In this document: positions 28,144 through 38,505 of the stretch, piece after piece | Numbering within the stretch: position 1 is the stretch's first letter | Layout of the letters: each line of letters begins with the position of its first letter | Assembly: GCA_040182905.1 (NCBI GenBank) | Contig: JARQWU010000041.1 | Coordinates: 1 to 53,392 of the forward strand | Source: Barthelona sp. PAP020 | Lineage: Eukaryota > Metamonada: BaSk clade | Direction: 5' to 3' | DNA: 53,392 bases | Position numbers and translations under genes: made by a program | The notes under the pieces: model-generated | Databases searched by the model: none | Seen by the model: the letters and a program-made list of their open reading frames with translations, nothing else | What the model was told of the DNA's origin: nothing

Positions 28144-28646
28144 GGAATGAAATCAAAAAAAAATTGTCAAAAACTGTAATTTTGTGTCAGTTTTCTAGAG
28201 TGACTTTGTTTTCAAAAAGAGCAAAAATAGTCAAAACTTTATCCTTTAAGGATGAATACCAAAATAGTATCAGATATTTTAAGTTGATAATGAACTGGAT
28301 TATTTGTTTTTGGTAAAAATGGCATAAAATGCAAAGTTACATTTCACCTGGCAGAGGTTAAATTGATGGTTAGAGAACAAATATGCTTGTGGTCAATGTA
28401 CAGAATTTATTCACAATTTGTGATGGTTTACATCAAACCCAAATATTTTACAAAAGAACAAAAAGAAGATAATTAGATACAAAATATGAAAACTAAAGAT
28501 CTCAGTGAACTTTGAATGTGAATAATCAAAAGTGAAAAAACAAAAAGTTTTATTTGTTGATTAAAACAAACCTAAACGAAGATATTCATATTTTAATAAC
28601 TTTTTGAAAATTATAAGAAGTTAAAAATATACAAAACATTGATATT
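28144..28646. other. Intergenic region between cenH3 and C2H2 gene
   Basis: 503 bp between divergent starts, AT-rich. An A9 run lies close to the cenH3 start. No open frame, repeat or RNA fold of note was found. Confidence 0.35.
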
Positions 28647-29603
28647 ATGTCAACAATTCCAAAAAAAACATTTGCATGTACTTTTTGTGGAAAAGAATAT
28701 GAAACTGAAGCAAATATGAAAAGACATCGAACTATAGCACATAGAAATGAAATAAAATGTGAATATTGTGGAAAAAAATTTGTCGTTGAAGAACAATTAC
28801 GAATTCACATTGAATCAGTTCATAATTCAAGACGTTATGAATGTGAGCTATGTGACAAAGATTTTTCCAATGTTGGATCTTTGAGGAGACATGAAAAAAA
28901 TGCTCACAAAATTAGTAATTACAAATGTAAGATGTGTGAATCACAGTTTAATAATAATCAAGATTTGACCAAACATATAAACGAAGATCACATTGTCGAT
29001 GTAAAAAAAGAGAATCAAACTTTAAAGTGTGAGATGTGTGGGAAATATTTTGGATCACGAAGTGATCAAAAGCGGCATTTACGTTTGGTACATGGAAAAT
29101 ATAAACCTTTTCAATGTATCATGTGCAATCGATCATTTTCCCAAAACGCACATCTAAAAAAGCATGAGCAACGGTTACATCGCGCACATGACGATTATCA
29201 CTGTTCATATTGTGCTTTTGGGTTTAAAGAAAAAAAAATGTTGGATAAGCATACCCGTAGGTTTCATGTAGACCCAGTTGTTTATCGGTGCAAGTTCTGC
29301 AATGGAGTATTTGAACTTTTGGAGGATTATGACTCTCATCTAATTGAATCACATTTAGGTAGAGAGCCCTTTGAGTGTGAACTTTGTGGTTTGTGTTTTA
29401 GTTCCAATGAAAAACTGTTTTCCCATCAAGATAGCTATCATTTTGACAGACACATTGAATGTTTATTCTGTAACCTCGCTTGTCACACCATCGAACAGTG
29501 TGAGGAACATATGAAAACTTATCACAATTGCTTTGAGAAGTTGTCAGACATATTCACTGTTGAAATGTTCAACCATACGTATAAAAAAGAACCTTCCTTG
29601 TAA
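28647..29603 (+). CDS. C2H2 zinc finger protein, ten fingers
   Basis: 318 residues made almost wholly of tandem C2H2 fingers. Finger starts are FACTFC, IKCEYC, YECELC, YKCKMC, LKCEMC, FQCIMC, YHCSYC, YRCKFC, FECELC and IECLFC. Each has C-x2-C, a hydrophobic core, and a His pair spaced H-x3/4/5-H. Most linkers are not the TGEKP type, and the last fingers have longer spacing. Such arrays usually bind DNA sequence-specifically, sometimes RNA. This is a putative transcription factor with unknown target. It is divergent from the cenH3 gene (503 bp). Confidence 0.93.
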   Translation: MSTIPKKTFACTFCGKEYETEANMKRHRTIAHRNEIKCEYCGKKFVVEEQLRIHIESVHNSRRYECELCDKDFSNVGSLRRHEKNAHKISNYKCKMCESQFNNNQDLTKHINEDHIVDVKKENQTLKCEMCGKYFGSRSDQKRHLRLVHGKYKPFQCIMCNRSFSQNAHLKKHEQRLHRAHDDYHCSYCAFGFKEKKMLDKHTRRFHVDPVVYRCKFCNGVFELLEDYDSHLIESHLGREPFECELCGLCFSSNEKLFSHQDSYHFDRHIECLFCNLACHTIEQCEEHMKTYHNCFEKLSDIFTVEMFNHTYKKEPSL

Positions 29604-30002
29604 ACAGTTTTAGTTTTATTACAAATCACAAATGTTTTCAGCCTTCCAACTTATTAAAGCACTCCAAAGATTCTTTTTCATTCCTTTTCAAGATTTTCAG
29701 GTGAAAATCCCTTAATTTAATTGTAAATTTTAGTTTAATCATATATATGTATTTATATGTGCATATATATTTGATATTTATTGTTATTTAAAAGATACAA
29801 AGAAAAAAGGGAATATGTAAAATACGAATTAACATTAAGTGTTGGGGATTGGATAGAATGTGTTTGCATTTGTAAAAGATTTAGAGCGAATAACAAATAA
29901 ATGAAAGATTTTTGTTTCTTTTAAACAACATTAACACCATTTTAATGACTTTTCGATAATTTTTATTAATTGATATACAATATTTATAATATTCTTAGGG
30001 TA
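29604..30002. other. Intergenic region, AT-rich
   Basis: About 400 bp. Contains a stretch of alternating TA/TG (29745-29775) and the likely polyadenylation region of the zinc-finger gene. The sequence TTCTTAG just before the next ATG could be the end of a 5'-leader intron; not proven. Confidence 0.35.
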
Positions 30003-32894
30003 ATGTTAACTCCAAACGGAACGAAATTAAAACAAGAAGAAATTCTCAGAATTTTGGCAAATGAACGAAATGGAATTTATTTAAATACACCACAAGAACT
30101 AAAAACTGAAATTCGTCCGCCAATACCAAGCATTCCAAGGACTTTAACTGCCAGTGCAAGATTGCCGACTTCATATAGAAACAGTGATGATGATGAAAGC
30201 AATAATAAGTTACTAATTAAACCATCTGAACGTATATTATTTGAAAATAGCAATGAAGATTCTCGTATCTTACCGGCTAGTACTTCAAACACAAAATCTA
30301 TTATTGAAAAAAATGATACACTCACCATTAAATCTCCGATGATCAACCATCAAAAAAAAGTACCTAAATATGAAAACAATTTTGTAAAATCCATATCATC
30401 TGCTTTGTCCCCATTTGAAAAATCGCATGAAAGATTAAACAGCACTAAACATGATGATCATGCATCGATCAGACAAAATAGACAAAATGAAGCTAATCCT
30501 TTGGATGTTGAACTAAATGACGATATTAAAGTAGAGGTGGCATCAAATTCTGATGAAGAATCGTCTCATAGTGATTTTCTCACGTCGCAAGATTATGATA
30601 GTGCCAGCGATAGTGAAAGTACACCTGAGAGGGTTCAAATTTCACTTGCATCGCTATTAGAAGATAATAGTGTTAAGGTGACATCCAAAAAGCCACATTG
30701 CAGGGATCAAGCAACTTCACCAATAATTTTCCAAACGAATAGGAAAATGAAAGACAATTTATTTGAAAACAATGATAGGAGGAAGAGAAAGCAAGAGAAA
30801 TCAGATTTGACTAATTCAGGTGCAAAGTCACCTCAGCGAATAACAAAAATTAAAAAATCTGTGGTTGGGAAGAAAACTGATTTGCAAAGTCCGAAAAAGA
30901 ATGAAAATAGACAAAAGATCAAAGAAATCAAAAGAAAACGACAATTACCCAAAAGGTCAATGAATTCCAAAACACTGGAGAGTATCAACCCAAAGAACCC
31001 TAACGAACACAATAGCAAAACCAATGAAACTGGTCTTATTCCGTTTTTATTGACTAAGTCACCGGTAATTGATTTTGGATGTGTTGGGTTTGAGGAATAT
31101 GGAGTTTCTCATTTTACTTTATTGAATAGCAGTGATGAGTTTATAAAGATACAAATGTATTGTAATGATCCACGTATCAACCTTGTAATTGTGTGTATTA
31201 ATGATAAGCCCATGGATTCTGATGTGATGATTTCAGAAATGGTGACAAATATTGCTCCAAATAATGAAGTTACTTTTACTTTTGGGATTTTTTTAAAACC
31301 AGAAGCAAATGTTCATGTTAATGAAGTCTTTAAGACGTATATGCAATATTTTGCGTTGAATAAGCCAAAAGCTATATTTAGGACACCAATAATTTGTCAT
31401 TTTGGTTGTGCTTATCTTGAAATTCCGAAAAAATTAGAGATTGGTCCTTTAGATATTGGTTTTGTTGCCAGTCAATCTTTTGTCATTAGTAATACAAGTG
31501 AATCTACTGCATATGTTCTTTTGAGTGGTTTTGTTGATGATGATTCCCAATCGAATATAGAAATGCAATTTGAGCCTTCTGGCGTATTTACCTTAGCACC
31601 TATGGAATTAATTGAAGTAATTATACATCTTAGTGTTTATGACTATTTTGAAAGTACTGAATTGGGAATCAATGTGACATATGGTGATGAATTTCTAAGA
31701 GAGAGAAGGATGATGAAAATGGAATCAGATAGAAATGAAAAAGTTTACATGGATGTATTTTGCACACAATTAAATCATGAAAAAATTGAGGAAATGAAAG
31801 AGAATGACGTTATTTGTGACTTTGATAATTACCAAATTGAAGAGACATTTATTCAGAACCAAAAGGAGGAACAGATACAAATTTTGTTGAATGTTGAAGG
31901 TTTAATTTCCAAATATAGTACAAATAGAGATACCAGTTTGGAAACTCGAACTCCTAAAATAAAGGATAGAGAAGGAAAACGTCAAATATCAAAAACCAAG
32001 ATAAAACTTAAACCGATGCAATATTGGGGAGATAAATACAAAAAGAAGATTCGTAGAGGCTCTTTCCTTGATGATTCAAGGCATTTCAATTCTTTGAATC
32101 AAATTAGTAAGCCAAACAGAATTGCCAGAATTGAGACTTCTAACAATATGAAAATAAAAACATCATTAATCAATATAGATGCACCAATATTTCAAATTTA
32201 TAAAAAATTTGCAAAAATCTGTTACGTTTCGGTAGGATGTATACTTTTACAAAATATATCAATGCATAGCTTAGAGTTTAATATTCAAGATAAAATCCAT
32301 CAATATAAACAAGAACTAACAAACAATAACAAGTTCGCTGATGATTTGGACTTCATCATCCCAAATAAATGTATCCCAGCAAGAGGTTATCTTGAAATCC
32401 CTTACAGATCTGTTGTCAATTCCAATATTCAAGAAATTACTGTGAAAATTCTTGAATCTCAAAGAAATATCCATAATTGTACCTTCAAAATAAAATCTCC
32501 CAATATTGTCATTGATTTCGACAACTTAAATTCCATCACAGATCAACTTCATTTATCTATGGGAAATTTGAATCATTTCCATGTTAGAAATACTACTATA
32601 AACTTTGGATTCATTGATGTGGGTTCTGAAGTTAAAAAAATTTTAAAATTGTACAATGGGAGTTCCCAAAACATGTTTGTTTATTGTGCTCAAATTGGTA
32701 GACAATTTATTACCTTTAATAATCGTTTCACCATTGAACCAAATGGTTTTGTTGAATTTCCAATCATTTTTAAACCTTCAATAGCTTGTGATAAAGATGT
32801 TATCTATTGTTACAATTATTCTTTTGTTGCAAGAAATAAATCCGAAACAAGAATTGTTACTGTTGCTTTAATAGGTTGTGGTTTGACAAAATAA
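30003..32894 (+). CDS. ASH-domain protein (centrosome/cilium type)
   Basis: 963 residues from the ATG; the open frame starts with TTG further up. Residues 1-340 are Ser/Lys/Asp-rich and disordered. Then three beta-sandwich units of ASPM-SPD-2-Hydin type are seen: one near 345-450 (IDFGCVGFEEYGVSHFTLLNSSD...), a second near 465-570 (LDIGFVASQSFVISNTSESTAYVLL ... FEPSGVFTLAP), and a last one at the C-terminus (INFGFIDVGSEVKKILKLYNGSSQNMFVYCA ... IEPNGFVEFPIIFKP). A Lys/Arg-rich linker lies between. ASH proteins link to centrosomes, basal bodies and cilia (SPD-2/CEP192, Hydin, ASPM). No calponin domain is present, which argues against ASPM or Hydin; a CEP192/SPD-2-like factor is the best guess. 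Confidence 0.7.
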   Translation: MLTPNGTKLKQEEILRILANERNGIYLNTPQELKTEIRPPIPSIPRTLTASARLPTSYRNSDDDESNNKLLIKPSERILFENSNEDSRILPASTSNTKSIIEKNDTLTIKSPMINHQKKVPKYENNFVKSISSALSPFEKSHERLNSTKHDDHASIRQNRQNEANPLDVELNDDIKVEVASNSDEESSHSDFLTSQDYDSASDSESTPERVQISLASLLEDNSVKVTSKKPHCRDQATSPIIFQTNRKMKDNLFENNDRRKRKQEKSDLTNSGAKSPQRITKIKKSVVGKKTDLQSPKKNENRQKIKEIKRKRQLPKRSMNSKTLESINPKNPNEHNSKTNETGLIPFLLTKSPVIDFGCVGFEEYGVSHFTLLNSSDEFIKIQMYCNDPRINLVIVCINDKPMDSDVMISEMVTNIAPNNEVTFTFGIFLKPEANVHVNEVFKTYMQYFALNKPKAIFRTPIICHFGCAYLEIPKKLEIGPLDIGFVASQSFVISNTSESTAYVLLSGFVDDDSQSNIEMQFEPSGVFTLAPMELIEVIIHLSVYDYFESTELGINVTYGDEFLRERRMMKMESDRNEKVYMDVFCTQLNHEKIEEMKENDVICDFDNYQIEETFIQNQKEEQIQILLNVEGLISKYSTNRDTSLETRTPKIKDREGKRQISKTKIKLKPMQYWGDKYKKKIRRGSFLDDSRHFNSLNQISKPNRIARIETSNNMKIKTSLINIDAPIFQIYKKFAKICYVSVGCILLQNISMHSLEFNIQDKIHQYKQELTNNNKFADDLDFIIPNKCIPARGYLEIPYRSVVNSNIQEITVKILESQRNIHNCTFKIKSPNIVIDFDNLNSITDQLHLSMGNLNHFHVRNTTINFGFIDVGSEVKKILKLYNGSSQNMFVYCAQIGRQFITFNNRFTIEPNGFVEFPIIFKPSIACDKDVIYCYNYSFVARNKSETRIVTVALIGCGLTK

Positions 32895-33177
32895 GATGCA
32901 AATTGAGAAAAAAAAATTGTAAAAAATCATGCAGGCAAAAAATCCAGCAGTAAAGTATTTATTTTTTTTTTTGTTTTTTCAGTCATAAAAAGGGAGCAAA
33001 TGGATTTCTTTCATTCTGACAGATATATCCAAAGTCCAACACAACCATCAATCTTTTTGATTGATTGCTGGCACTTGAAATGAAAAAATGAGTGCAAAAA
33101 ATAAATTGAATTTTATCTAACCTCCAACTAAACAAAGAAAATGTTAGGATGGCAAAATGGTGCTTGACAGTCTAAAT

Positions 33178-35571
33178 TTATTGTAAAAAACACTTCGAAC
33201 TATATTCAATTGGCTCATGTTCAATTGGTAAATGCTCAATTGGCACTTGTTCAATCGGTTGATTTTCACCTAATTGAACATACTCTTGAATTCGAGCTCC
33301 AAAAGAGGAATTAAAAACACCACTGCACAATAAACGAGTTCCATCATGATTGAGGGACATAGAGTGAATCTTAAAGGGTACATTCACTCTCTGCAGTACT
33401 TGTCCAGTTTCTCTTCGAACCACAGCAAACGATCCATCATCAGAACCAGAATAAATCAATGAACTATCCTTGGAGAAGATGATGGAGTAAATCCACCTAT
33501 CATGAACCTTGTACTTTCCCAACAACTCTCGAGATTCAACATCAAATATCCTGATTGTACCGCTTACATCACCTGTAACCCAATAACGACCATTGGGTGA
33601 GAAATTGCCTGCTTTAACACATTTTTTTTCATTTCCAAATCTATAGAGCTGTTTAAATGCTTTTAATGAAAAAGCCTTTGTCCAACCATCATCACCAGCG
33701 GAATAAAAATATTTCATGTCTGGGCTAATTCGAACAGTCCAAACGTAACCAATAGATTTATGAGCTTGAAATTCATACAACTTCTGCCCTTCGACTGTGT
33801 ATAAGGCGACAAAACCATTCCGCATACCAATTGAAATTAATTCACCATCGGCTGAAAACCACACACAACTTACAATCTCAGCCATATCATCAATTACTCT
33901 TACTGTTCTCCAAGTATCAACTTCAATGATATGAACTGCTGGACCAATACCACCAACAACCAACAATTTGGAGTCAGGACTAAAATTGAGACCATTTGCC
34001 TTCACATACTGCCCTTCATGAACAATCTTATGTGTTTTAGCGTCGTAGACTCTAAGTAATCCACTGCAATATCCTGCAACCGCAAAAAAGCATCCATCAG
34101 TGCTATAATCAAGAACATTAACCTTCGTGTCAGCAAAAAACTCACTAAAAAGAGGGTTCTCTTCAAAATTTTCGACAGCATGAACATATTGATTTTTATT
34201 GTCAGTGAGCCGTTTTCTTTCATTGTTGTTTTCAAATTCATTCAGTATGTTTGATTTTTTTTCTTTTTCAGCTTGTTTAACGCTATCACAATCTCGAAAA
34301 TCGCTCAGATATTGGATCAATCCTTCTTTTTCACTCATCCATTTCTCCTCCTTTTCTTTGAGTTCCAAAATTTGATTTGCCAATGTATCTTTTTCATTCA
34401 CCAAAATTTTTTCGGTTTTTTTCATACCATCAACATATAGAGCTAATTCTGAGCTTTTCTTCATCCATTCATCCTTTTCTTTGCTTAATTGTTGTTTTTC
34501 ATTCAGCCATAATTCCTTTTCTTTTTTCAATTCTTGATTTTCATTGGTTAATTCTCGAACGGTTTCTTCAAGTCCTTTTTTCTCCAAAAGCAAACTGTTT
34601 TTTTCCTCTTCCAAAGTGGCAACTCTCTTCACCAACCTCTTCTCTTCGAATCCCAACCCCTCAAAACGCTCAATCAGCATCTGTAAATACTCAGTAATCT
34701 CACTGAACGTAGGTCTTTTAGCAGCCTCGACAACTAAACACCTCTTGATGATTCCAAACCCAGGTATTGTATCCAACAATTCCTTGTCATACGGAATTTG
34801 ACCCTTGATCAATTTTGCTACTACTTTCAACTCACTCAACCCTTCAAATGGAACAAAACCAGACACCACCTGAGCTAACATAACACCAAATGACCAGGCA
34901 TCAATAGCTGACCCTATTATGTTCTCCTCTTCATTGGCCAACTCAGGAGCAGCATATCTCGCAGCACCCATCATTGAATTAGCTGAACTCCTGCTTGTAT
35001 CACGAACAAGCCCAAAATCAGCAATTGCAGGCGTATAAGTTCCATCTATACCACGTCTCAACAACACGTTATTCGGTTTAAGATCCCTGTGTATAACACC
35101 TTTCCCATGGCAAAACTCAAGCGCAGATGAAACCTGCATCATAATCACCAACTTCTCTTTCAAAGACAACTCTGGTATCATATCTTCAAGAACAAAATCA
35201 CAATATTCCATAACAACAGCCTTTTTGTCGTCAATCGCGGTCACTCCAAAGACTTGTCGAATAAAAGGGTGGTTTAAAACCATGGGAAAACATTCTCTGG
35301 TAAGTACATCATCAGCAATTTTTTCAATAAAAGCTTTGATAACCACCTTTTTTTCATCTCTTTTGGCAAGATGTAAAATTCCATATCCACCCATTTTAAA
35401 GTCACTTTGAATAATTTCAAACTCACTTCCAGGTATATTAGCACTAAATTTAACAAATGTTTCCAATTTTTCAAAAGCATCTTCGTCGAGTTCTTCGACA
35501 ATTTTTTTGCATTTCTTTGCACTTTGCTGTTCTAAATCTCTTGATCCTTGTAATTCTTGAAACGTAAACAT
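33178..35571 (-). CDS. Protein kinase - coiled-coil - WD40 protein
   Basis: 797 residues from the first ATG. The kinase domain spans about 50-305: Gly-loop KMGGYGILHLAKR, VVIK lysine, catalytic VIHRDLKPNNVLL, IADFGLVRD, AAPEL. All catalytic residues are kept and the style is of the TKL type. A coiled-coil (about 315-460) is strongly E/K-rich with near-repeat units such as ELxxENQELKKEKELWLNEKQQL. The C-terminal ~320 residues form a WD40 propeller with blades ending in VRVIDD, SCVWFS-ADGE, WTVRISPDMKYFYSAGDDG and YSIIFSKDSSLIYSGSDDG. Kinase plus WD40 in one chain suggests a scaffolded signalling enzyme. A broken copy of the kinase part occurs at 52664-53195, so it is one of a family. Confidence 0.93.
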   Translation of the reverse strand: MFTFQELQGSRDLEQQSAKKCKKIVEELDEDAFEKLETFVKFSANIPGSEFEIIQSDFKMGGYGILHLAKRDEKKVVIKAFIEKIADDVLTRECFPMVLNHPFIRQVFGVTAIDDKKAVVMEYCDFVLEDMIPELSLKEKLVIMMQVSSALEFCHGKGVIHRDLKPNNVLLRRGIDGTYTPAIADFGLVRDTSRSSANSMMGAARYAAPELANEEENIIGSAIDAWSFGVMLAQVVSGFVPFEGLSELKVVAKLIKGQIPYDKELLDTIPGFGIIKRCLVVEAAKRPTFSEITEYLQMLIERFEGLGFEEKRLVKRVATLEEEKNSLLLEKKGLEETVRELTNENQELKKEKELWLNEKQQLSKEKDEWMKKSSELALYVDGMKKTEKILVNEKDTLANQILELKEKEEKWMSEKEGLIQYLSDFRDCDSVKQAEKEKKSNILNEFENNNERKRLTDNKNQYVHAVENFEENPLFSEFFADTKVNVLDYSTDGCFFAVAGYCSGLLRVYDAKTHKIVHEGQYVKANGLNFSPDSKLLVVGGIGPAVHIIEVDTWRTVRVIDDMAEIVSCVWFSADGELISIGMRNGFVALYTVEGQKLYEFQAHKSIGYVWTVRISPDMKYFYSAGDDGWTKAFSLKAFKQLYRFGNEKKCVKAGNFSPNGRYWVTGDVSGTIRIFDVESRELLGKYKVHDRWIYSIIFSKDSSLIYSGSDDGSFAVVRRETGQVLQRVNVPFKIHSMSLNHDGTRLLCSGVFNSSFGARIQEYVQLGENQPIEQVPIEHLPIEHEPIEYSSKCFLQ

Positions 35572-36145
35572 ATGTAAATACAATTCTGAAAAAAAAATAA
35601 ATAAACAAAAATCAGAACAAAATCAAATCTTTGCTTTCTTTTCATTTTTAGTCACCTTTAAAAAGATTCATAAATGGCTAAATTCAAAAAATCAATCAAT
35701 GTTAATTTATGATTTGTCTTGAAGAATCTATTTTAAAGAATGATTTTTTTTGATTTGCAGTTAACAGAAAGAACATTGAAAAATTGTTGAATTTATTGAA
35801 TCAATAAAACTGTTTAAGATATTGTTAATACTTCACCATCAAAACAAAAGTTCAATCGAATGATATTATAGTCTTCATAATTTTCAGCATAGTGTATTCA
35901 TAAGTTTGACAAAAAGACTCAAGTTATGTTACTTTAATAAGCCTGCTCACCTCTTCAATGAATAAGCAGATACAAAAATTTTGTTTCATCAATCTAGAAC
36001 TATCTATCCAAATAGTTCTAGATTGATCAAGTATATGAATATCAGAACAAATGTGACTCAACAACTGTTTCAATGACAAAAATTAGCTGAAGAAAGAATT
36101 GTCATTCGTTTTTTGTGCAAAAAAAAAGCAAAAAACACTTCCTGT
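35572..36145. other. Intergenic region with a 16-bp-arm hairpin
   Basis: 574 bp, between the kinase gene (start) and the DMAP1 stop, both on the minus strand. A perfect inverted repeat (arms ATCAATCTAGAACTAT and its complement, 8-nt loop) occupies 35988-36027. It is the longest perfect hairpin seen in the window and could be a stem-loop at an RNA 3' end, a factor-binding site or a tiny repeat. No open frame of interest. Confidence 0.4.
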
Positions 36146-37720
36146 TTATCTTCTTCTCAACTCTTTTGCATCTCTAATCTTCTCTTTCAACTCTAAATTC
36201 TTCTTTTCTGCCTTATACCATCGAATATATTCAGTTCTACATAATTTAAAGGCTTCAACAGTTTTTTGTGTGTAAATCCCTAATAACTCCGGAGACACTT
36301 CATATTGTCTTAAATGTGGTGCATATGTGGAATCTTGGGTATGTTTGTGTAATTGTTTGGACAAAACAGTCACTGTCATTTTTGGAGAACGTTTTAATGG
36401 TGCAACTTCCATTGTTGTTGGTGGTCTAAATCTATGAGCAATACGAGGAGTCATAACACGAGAATCCATTGGTTCGCACATGAAATCAGCGAATCTTCTT
36501 TGATCCTTAGCAAGATTTCTACCACCTTCTACAATAAAACTGTGACCCAAGCGTTCTTTCTGTGCAGTTTCCTTCATATTCTTGTGGGTCATAATCATAT
36601 CGTTTTCCTTTTCAATTTCACGTTTGATCGACAGTAAATACGTGTTTATTTGAGAAATATTGTTAGAGGGGTACTGCAAATCCATGTCAAAGTTCCTATT
36701 GACATTATTTTTGAAGCTAGAAATAATTTCAATATTAGAATCTGTGGGTGTTGAATTTTGAGTTGTTTCAACGAAAGTTGGCATCAAAACAGATGATGAC
36801 TCCTCTTCTTTTACTTCATCCAATACCTCCAATTCTTGTGTTGTTTTTTCTTCATTGCTAAGTCTTTCTTTCCATATTTTTTCGGCAAATATACGCCGTG
36901 TCTTTTCTAAATTAAAGTCAATATCATATCTCAGGAATGGGTGAGATTTAAGCAAATCATTTGGTGGTACAGAGCTTGCTTTTGTCTTGTCCCCATCAAC
37001 TTCTATCAATCTTCGACAAACTTTGTAAAATCGTTTCTCTAATTCTAGAACATCCATCTTTTTTGGAAATTTATCAACAATAGTGCTCCAATCCAAATCA
37101 TATTGTTGACATAAGTGAAACAAAAGTCTGGTGTCATTCAACGTCCAACCTGATTCTCCCAACGTTTCATTCATGGAATCTTCAATCTTGGGTAAATTCA
37201 AATGCACATTGTACAAAAGCGAATCTGTTTCTAGAACAGGAGTAATATCTCTCTCATTGATTTCACCTTTCCAATATTTATCAAAGCTTTCTTGCGTTAA
37301 TTTCGGTAATTTATCGTAACGTATCCACTTATATAACAATAAACCATCATTTCTTTCGTTTTGAACAAAAGGAGCATAAACCCACTTTTTCTTCTTCATA
37401 AAACCTTCTTCATCTTTTCTAATTTTATCATTATGCTCGATAAATATGTTAATTAATGAATATTTCTTTTGCTTAATAACATATTTGTATATTTGATTCG
37501 TTATCAATGAATTTTTCAAAAATAATTCAACACTTTCAACAAATTCATTATCAATTAAAAATAATATTAACTCTTTCGAATTAATTTGATCAAATTTCTT
37601 TTCAATTATTGACGGTTCTATTATACTTTTTAAGGTACTGTCATCAATGGTTTGATTGACATTAAAGGTTACATTTAAACTTTTTTCAAGTATAACCTTA
37701 CTCTTTTCGTTAATAATCAT
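36146..37720 (-). CDS. DMAP1: SWC4/DMAP1-like chromatin protein
   Basis: 524 residues. The N-terminal ~110 residues are helical with a long run of Ile/Leu. Then comes the family block KKWVYAPFVQNERNDGLLLYKWIRY, followed by ITPVLETDSLLYNVH, and the SANT/Myb-type domain SGWTLNDTRLLFHLCQQYDLDWSTIVDKFPKK..LELEKRFYKVCRRLI at about 190-245. A long coiled-coil end follows. DMAP1 (yeast Swc4) is shared by the NuA4 acetyltransferase and the SWR1 H2A.Z-exchange complex and recruits them to chromatin. The open frame begins with TTG; the ATG at 37720 is taken. The yeast protein is 476 residues. The middle insert is Ser/Thr-rich. Confidence 0.85.
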   Translation of the reverse strand: MIINEKSKVILEKSLNVTFNVNQTIDDSTLKSIIEPSIIEKKFDQINSKELILFLIDNEFVESVELFLKNSLITNQIYKYVIKQKKYSLINIFIEHNDKIRKDEEGFMKKKKWVYAPFVQNERNDGLLLYKWIRYDKLPKLTQESFDKYWKGEINERDITPVLETDSLLYNVHLNLPKIEDSMNETLGESGWTLNDTRLLFHLCQQYDLDWSTIVDKFPKKMDVLELEKRFYKVCRRLIEVDGDKTKASSVPPNDLLKSHPFLRYDIDFNLEKTRRIFAEKIWKERLSNEEKTTQELEVLDEVKEEESSSVLMPTFVETTQNSTPTDSNIEIISSFKNNVNRNFDMDLQYPSNNISQINTYLLSIKREIEKENDMIMTHKNMKETAQKERLGHSFIVEGGRNLAKDQRRFADFMCEPMDSRVMTPRIAHRFRPPTTMEVAPLKRSPKMTVTVLSKQLHKHTQDSTYAPHLRQYEVSPELLGIYTQKTVEAFKLCRTEYIRWYKAEKKNLELKEKIRDAKELRRR

Positions 37721-37958
37721 CCCAAAAACAATAAACAATTTTCTGTTTCAAATATTTATTTCATTTCCATTCATTATTGCTTTTTATTGCAATCAATTCT
37801 TTCAAACATAAGATGCAGTTTACAAACAAGTAATTGAATTAAAAAATTCGTTGAAAAAAATTGAACTTTCCATTTCAATTTGTTGAACAATGTACCAAAA
37901 ATATTCAAAAAAAAGCTTTTTTTTTACAACAAAATAAATAAATGGAGCACAAAACTCC

Positions 37959-38459
37959 CTATTTTTTGCGGTAAGGGGTTTTTGTAGGTTTGAATTTTTT
38001 CTTCTTTATTGGAGCAGTTGTTTTTCTTTTTCTTGACACTTTTATAGTTTTTCCTTGAAATTGAGTTTGATTTAACTCAGATATGGCTGCTGCAACTGAG
38101 TCAATGGCTTCAAATTCAATATACGCAAAGAATTTAAAAGAATTTACAGTTATTCTTTCAATATTACCAAATTTTGAACAAAGTAAATTAATATCCTCTT
38201 CACTGACCCCTTGCATTAAATTAGTAATAACAATTGTTCTTCTATCAGAACTATCAATTTCCTCTGCAGTTTTATAAGAAGCATGCTTTTTTTTCTGTAA
38301 TTCTCTAAATTTATATATTTGAGGCACTAATTGTTGACGTATAATCTGTGAAACTTCTTCAATCAATTCATCATCAGTAATTTGAGGTATCAACTCATGC
38401 TGTTCGTTGTTTTCTGCGTCTATGTTGTTTAATGAGTCTTCATCATACGGAGTTGTCAT
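37959..38459 (-). CDS. RRM protein, nuclear poly(A)-binding (PABPN1) type
   Basis: 166 residues from the downstream ATG; an earlier ATG (38492) would add 11 residues but would leave just 13 bp to the divergent RPC19 start, so the inner start is preferred. An acidic N-terminus leads to a helix ELIEEVSQIIRQQLVPQIYKFRELQKKK and one RRM (about 72-145) with RNP2 IVITNL and RNP1-like FFAYIEF, then KTIKVSRKR and a Lys-rich basic tail. One RRM after an acidic helical segment is the layout of PABPN1/Pab2, which controls poly(A) tail length in the nucleus and RNA turnover. It lacks the long Ala/Gly parts of human PABPN1. Confidence 0.7.
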   Translation of the reverse strand: MTTPYDEDSLNNIDAENNEQHELIPQITDDELIEEVSQIIRQQLVPQIYKFRELQKKKHASYKTAEEIDSSDRRTIVITNLMQGVSEEDINLLCSKFGNIERITVNSFKFFAYIEFEAIDSVAAAISELNQTQFQGKTIKVSRKRKTTAPIKKKKFKPTKTPYRKK

Positions 38460-38505
38460 TGTTTCAAGAATAAAAAAATGATATTTCTCCATTAACTTTT
38501 TTTTG
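38460..38505. promoter_or_regulatory. 46-bp bidirectional promoter, PABPN1-like/RPC19
   Basis: The ATG of the RRM gene (38459) and the ATG of RPC19 (38506) point away from each other with 46 bp between. This is the shortest of the divergent spacers here; transcripts may start inside the coding parts of the other gene. Confidence 0.5.
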
